NCBI GenBank assembly: GCA_041678645.1
Contig: JBAYNT010000041.1
Coordinates: forward strand, 1 to 5,650
Reading direction: 5' to 3'
DNA length: 5,650 bases
From: WOZL01 sp041678645
GTDB taxonomy: Bacteria > Patescibacteriota > Dojkabacteria > SC72
Numbering within the stretch: position 1 is the first letter of the stretch; each line of letters starts with the position of its first letter. A program made the translations under genes and the position numbers. Below the pieces are notes generated by a model. That model made no database searches, was not told where the DNA came from, and saw only the letters and a program-made list of their open reading frames with translations. Below, piece by piece: positions 5,398 to 5,650 of the stretch.

Positions 5398-5650
5398 CTA
5401 GTTTTCTTTCTCTTTATACAGGTTTCTAAAACTAGCAATCTCTTTAACAAAAGCTAAGTCCACCACTCCTGTTGGACCATTTCTATGTTTGGCTATAAAC
5501 AGCTCTGCAACGCCCTTCTTCTCGGTATCTGGATTCCATGTTTCCTCTCTATCTATAAACATAACAACATCAGCATCCTGCTCAATGGATCCTGATTCTC
5601 TAAGATCAGAAAGCTGAGGTCTTCTGCCTTGCCTCTGTTCTATGGCTCTA
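5398..5650 (-). CDS. dnaB: Replicative DNA helicase DnaB, C-terminal end (5' part outside the window)
   Basis: The last 83 codons up to a TAG stop at 5400-5398; the start lies beyond the right edge. The fragment is the end of the RecA-like motor domain. It begins within the conserved RAIEQRQGRRPQLSDLRESG run, continues with SIEQDADVVMFIDR (21-34), and has AKHRNGPTGVVDLAFV (53-68), which holds the conserved Arg (fragment residue 56) regarded in this family as the arginine finger contacting ATP of the neighbouring subunit. DnaB forms a hexameric ring that unwinds DNA at the replication fork. The match across conserved blocks is strong and nothing suggests a broken gene. A RadA/Sms-type RecA protein is the only near alternative and fits less well because the RESGSIEQDAD and RNGPTG blocks are characteristic of DnaB. 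Confidence 0.95.
   Translation of the reverse strand, partial: RAIEQRQGRRPQLSDLRESGSIEQDADVVMFIDREETWNPDTEKKGVAELFIAKHRNGPTGVVDLAFVKEIASFRNLYKEKEN

Noticed and set aside
1..5650. Recoded TGA (Gly or Trp) as in some Patescibacteria lineages
   Set aside because: All frames read through with the standard code, Trp is encoded by TGG and Gly by GGN, and no in-frame TGA has to be bypassed.

Overview
The window is AT-rich and every gene I can support lies on the minus strand, so it reads from right to left. It looks like a chromosomal segment of a Patescibacteria (CPR) bacterium. The reasons are very compact packing, standard stop codons with no reassigned TGA needed, a tRNA gene without an encoded CCA end, few Shine-Dalgarno sites, and a set of proteins that I associate with that group: a VirD4/TraG-like ATPase with a large N-terminal region, a LytR C-terminal-domain protein and a membrane double-zinc-ribbon protein. 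This placement is an inference; no marker gene here fixes the phylum.

Layout in transcription order: (1) 5650-5398, the last 83 codons of the replicative helicase gene dnaB; (2) 5345-5262, a tRNA-Leu with anticodon CAA and its own promoter; (3) 5236-4439, a two-span membrane protein with two four-Cys zinc ribbons and a Lys/Arg-rich tail; (4) 4418-3591, a seven-span membrane protein that looks like a remote, motif-less relative of prolipoprotein diacylglyceryl transferase (Lgt); (5) 3589-2621, an RluA/RluD-family pseudouridine synthase; (6) 2616-1558, a membrane-anchored protein with a degenerate LytR-CpsA-Psr-like region and a LytR_C domain; (7) 1518 to the left edge, the first 506 residues of a VirD4/TraG-like DNA-pump ATPase. 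There is no gene-free stretch over 300 bases; the longest gap is 52 bases.

Genes 4, 5 and 6 are almost certainly one transcript, with gaps of 1 and 4 bases. Each of the four longer gaps (52, 25, 20 and 39 bases) contains an exact TATAAT in the sense direction, 4 to 17 bases before the next gene. The region may therefore be read from a series of closely spaced promoters, some giving leaderless or nearly leaderless messages. Only the pseudouridine synthase has a clear Shine-Dalgarno site. I found no intrinsic terminator, CRISPR array, insertion sequence or phage gene.

Functionally the window mixes information processing (DnaB, tRNA-Leu, rRNA modification) with envelope-related membrane proteins. 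The most noteworthy point is that two neighbouring envelope-type proteins, the Lgt-like and LCP-like ones, seem to keep the fold but lack the family's catalytic signatures. I do not see a clear new defence or mobile system.
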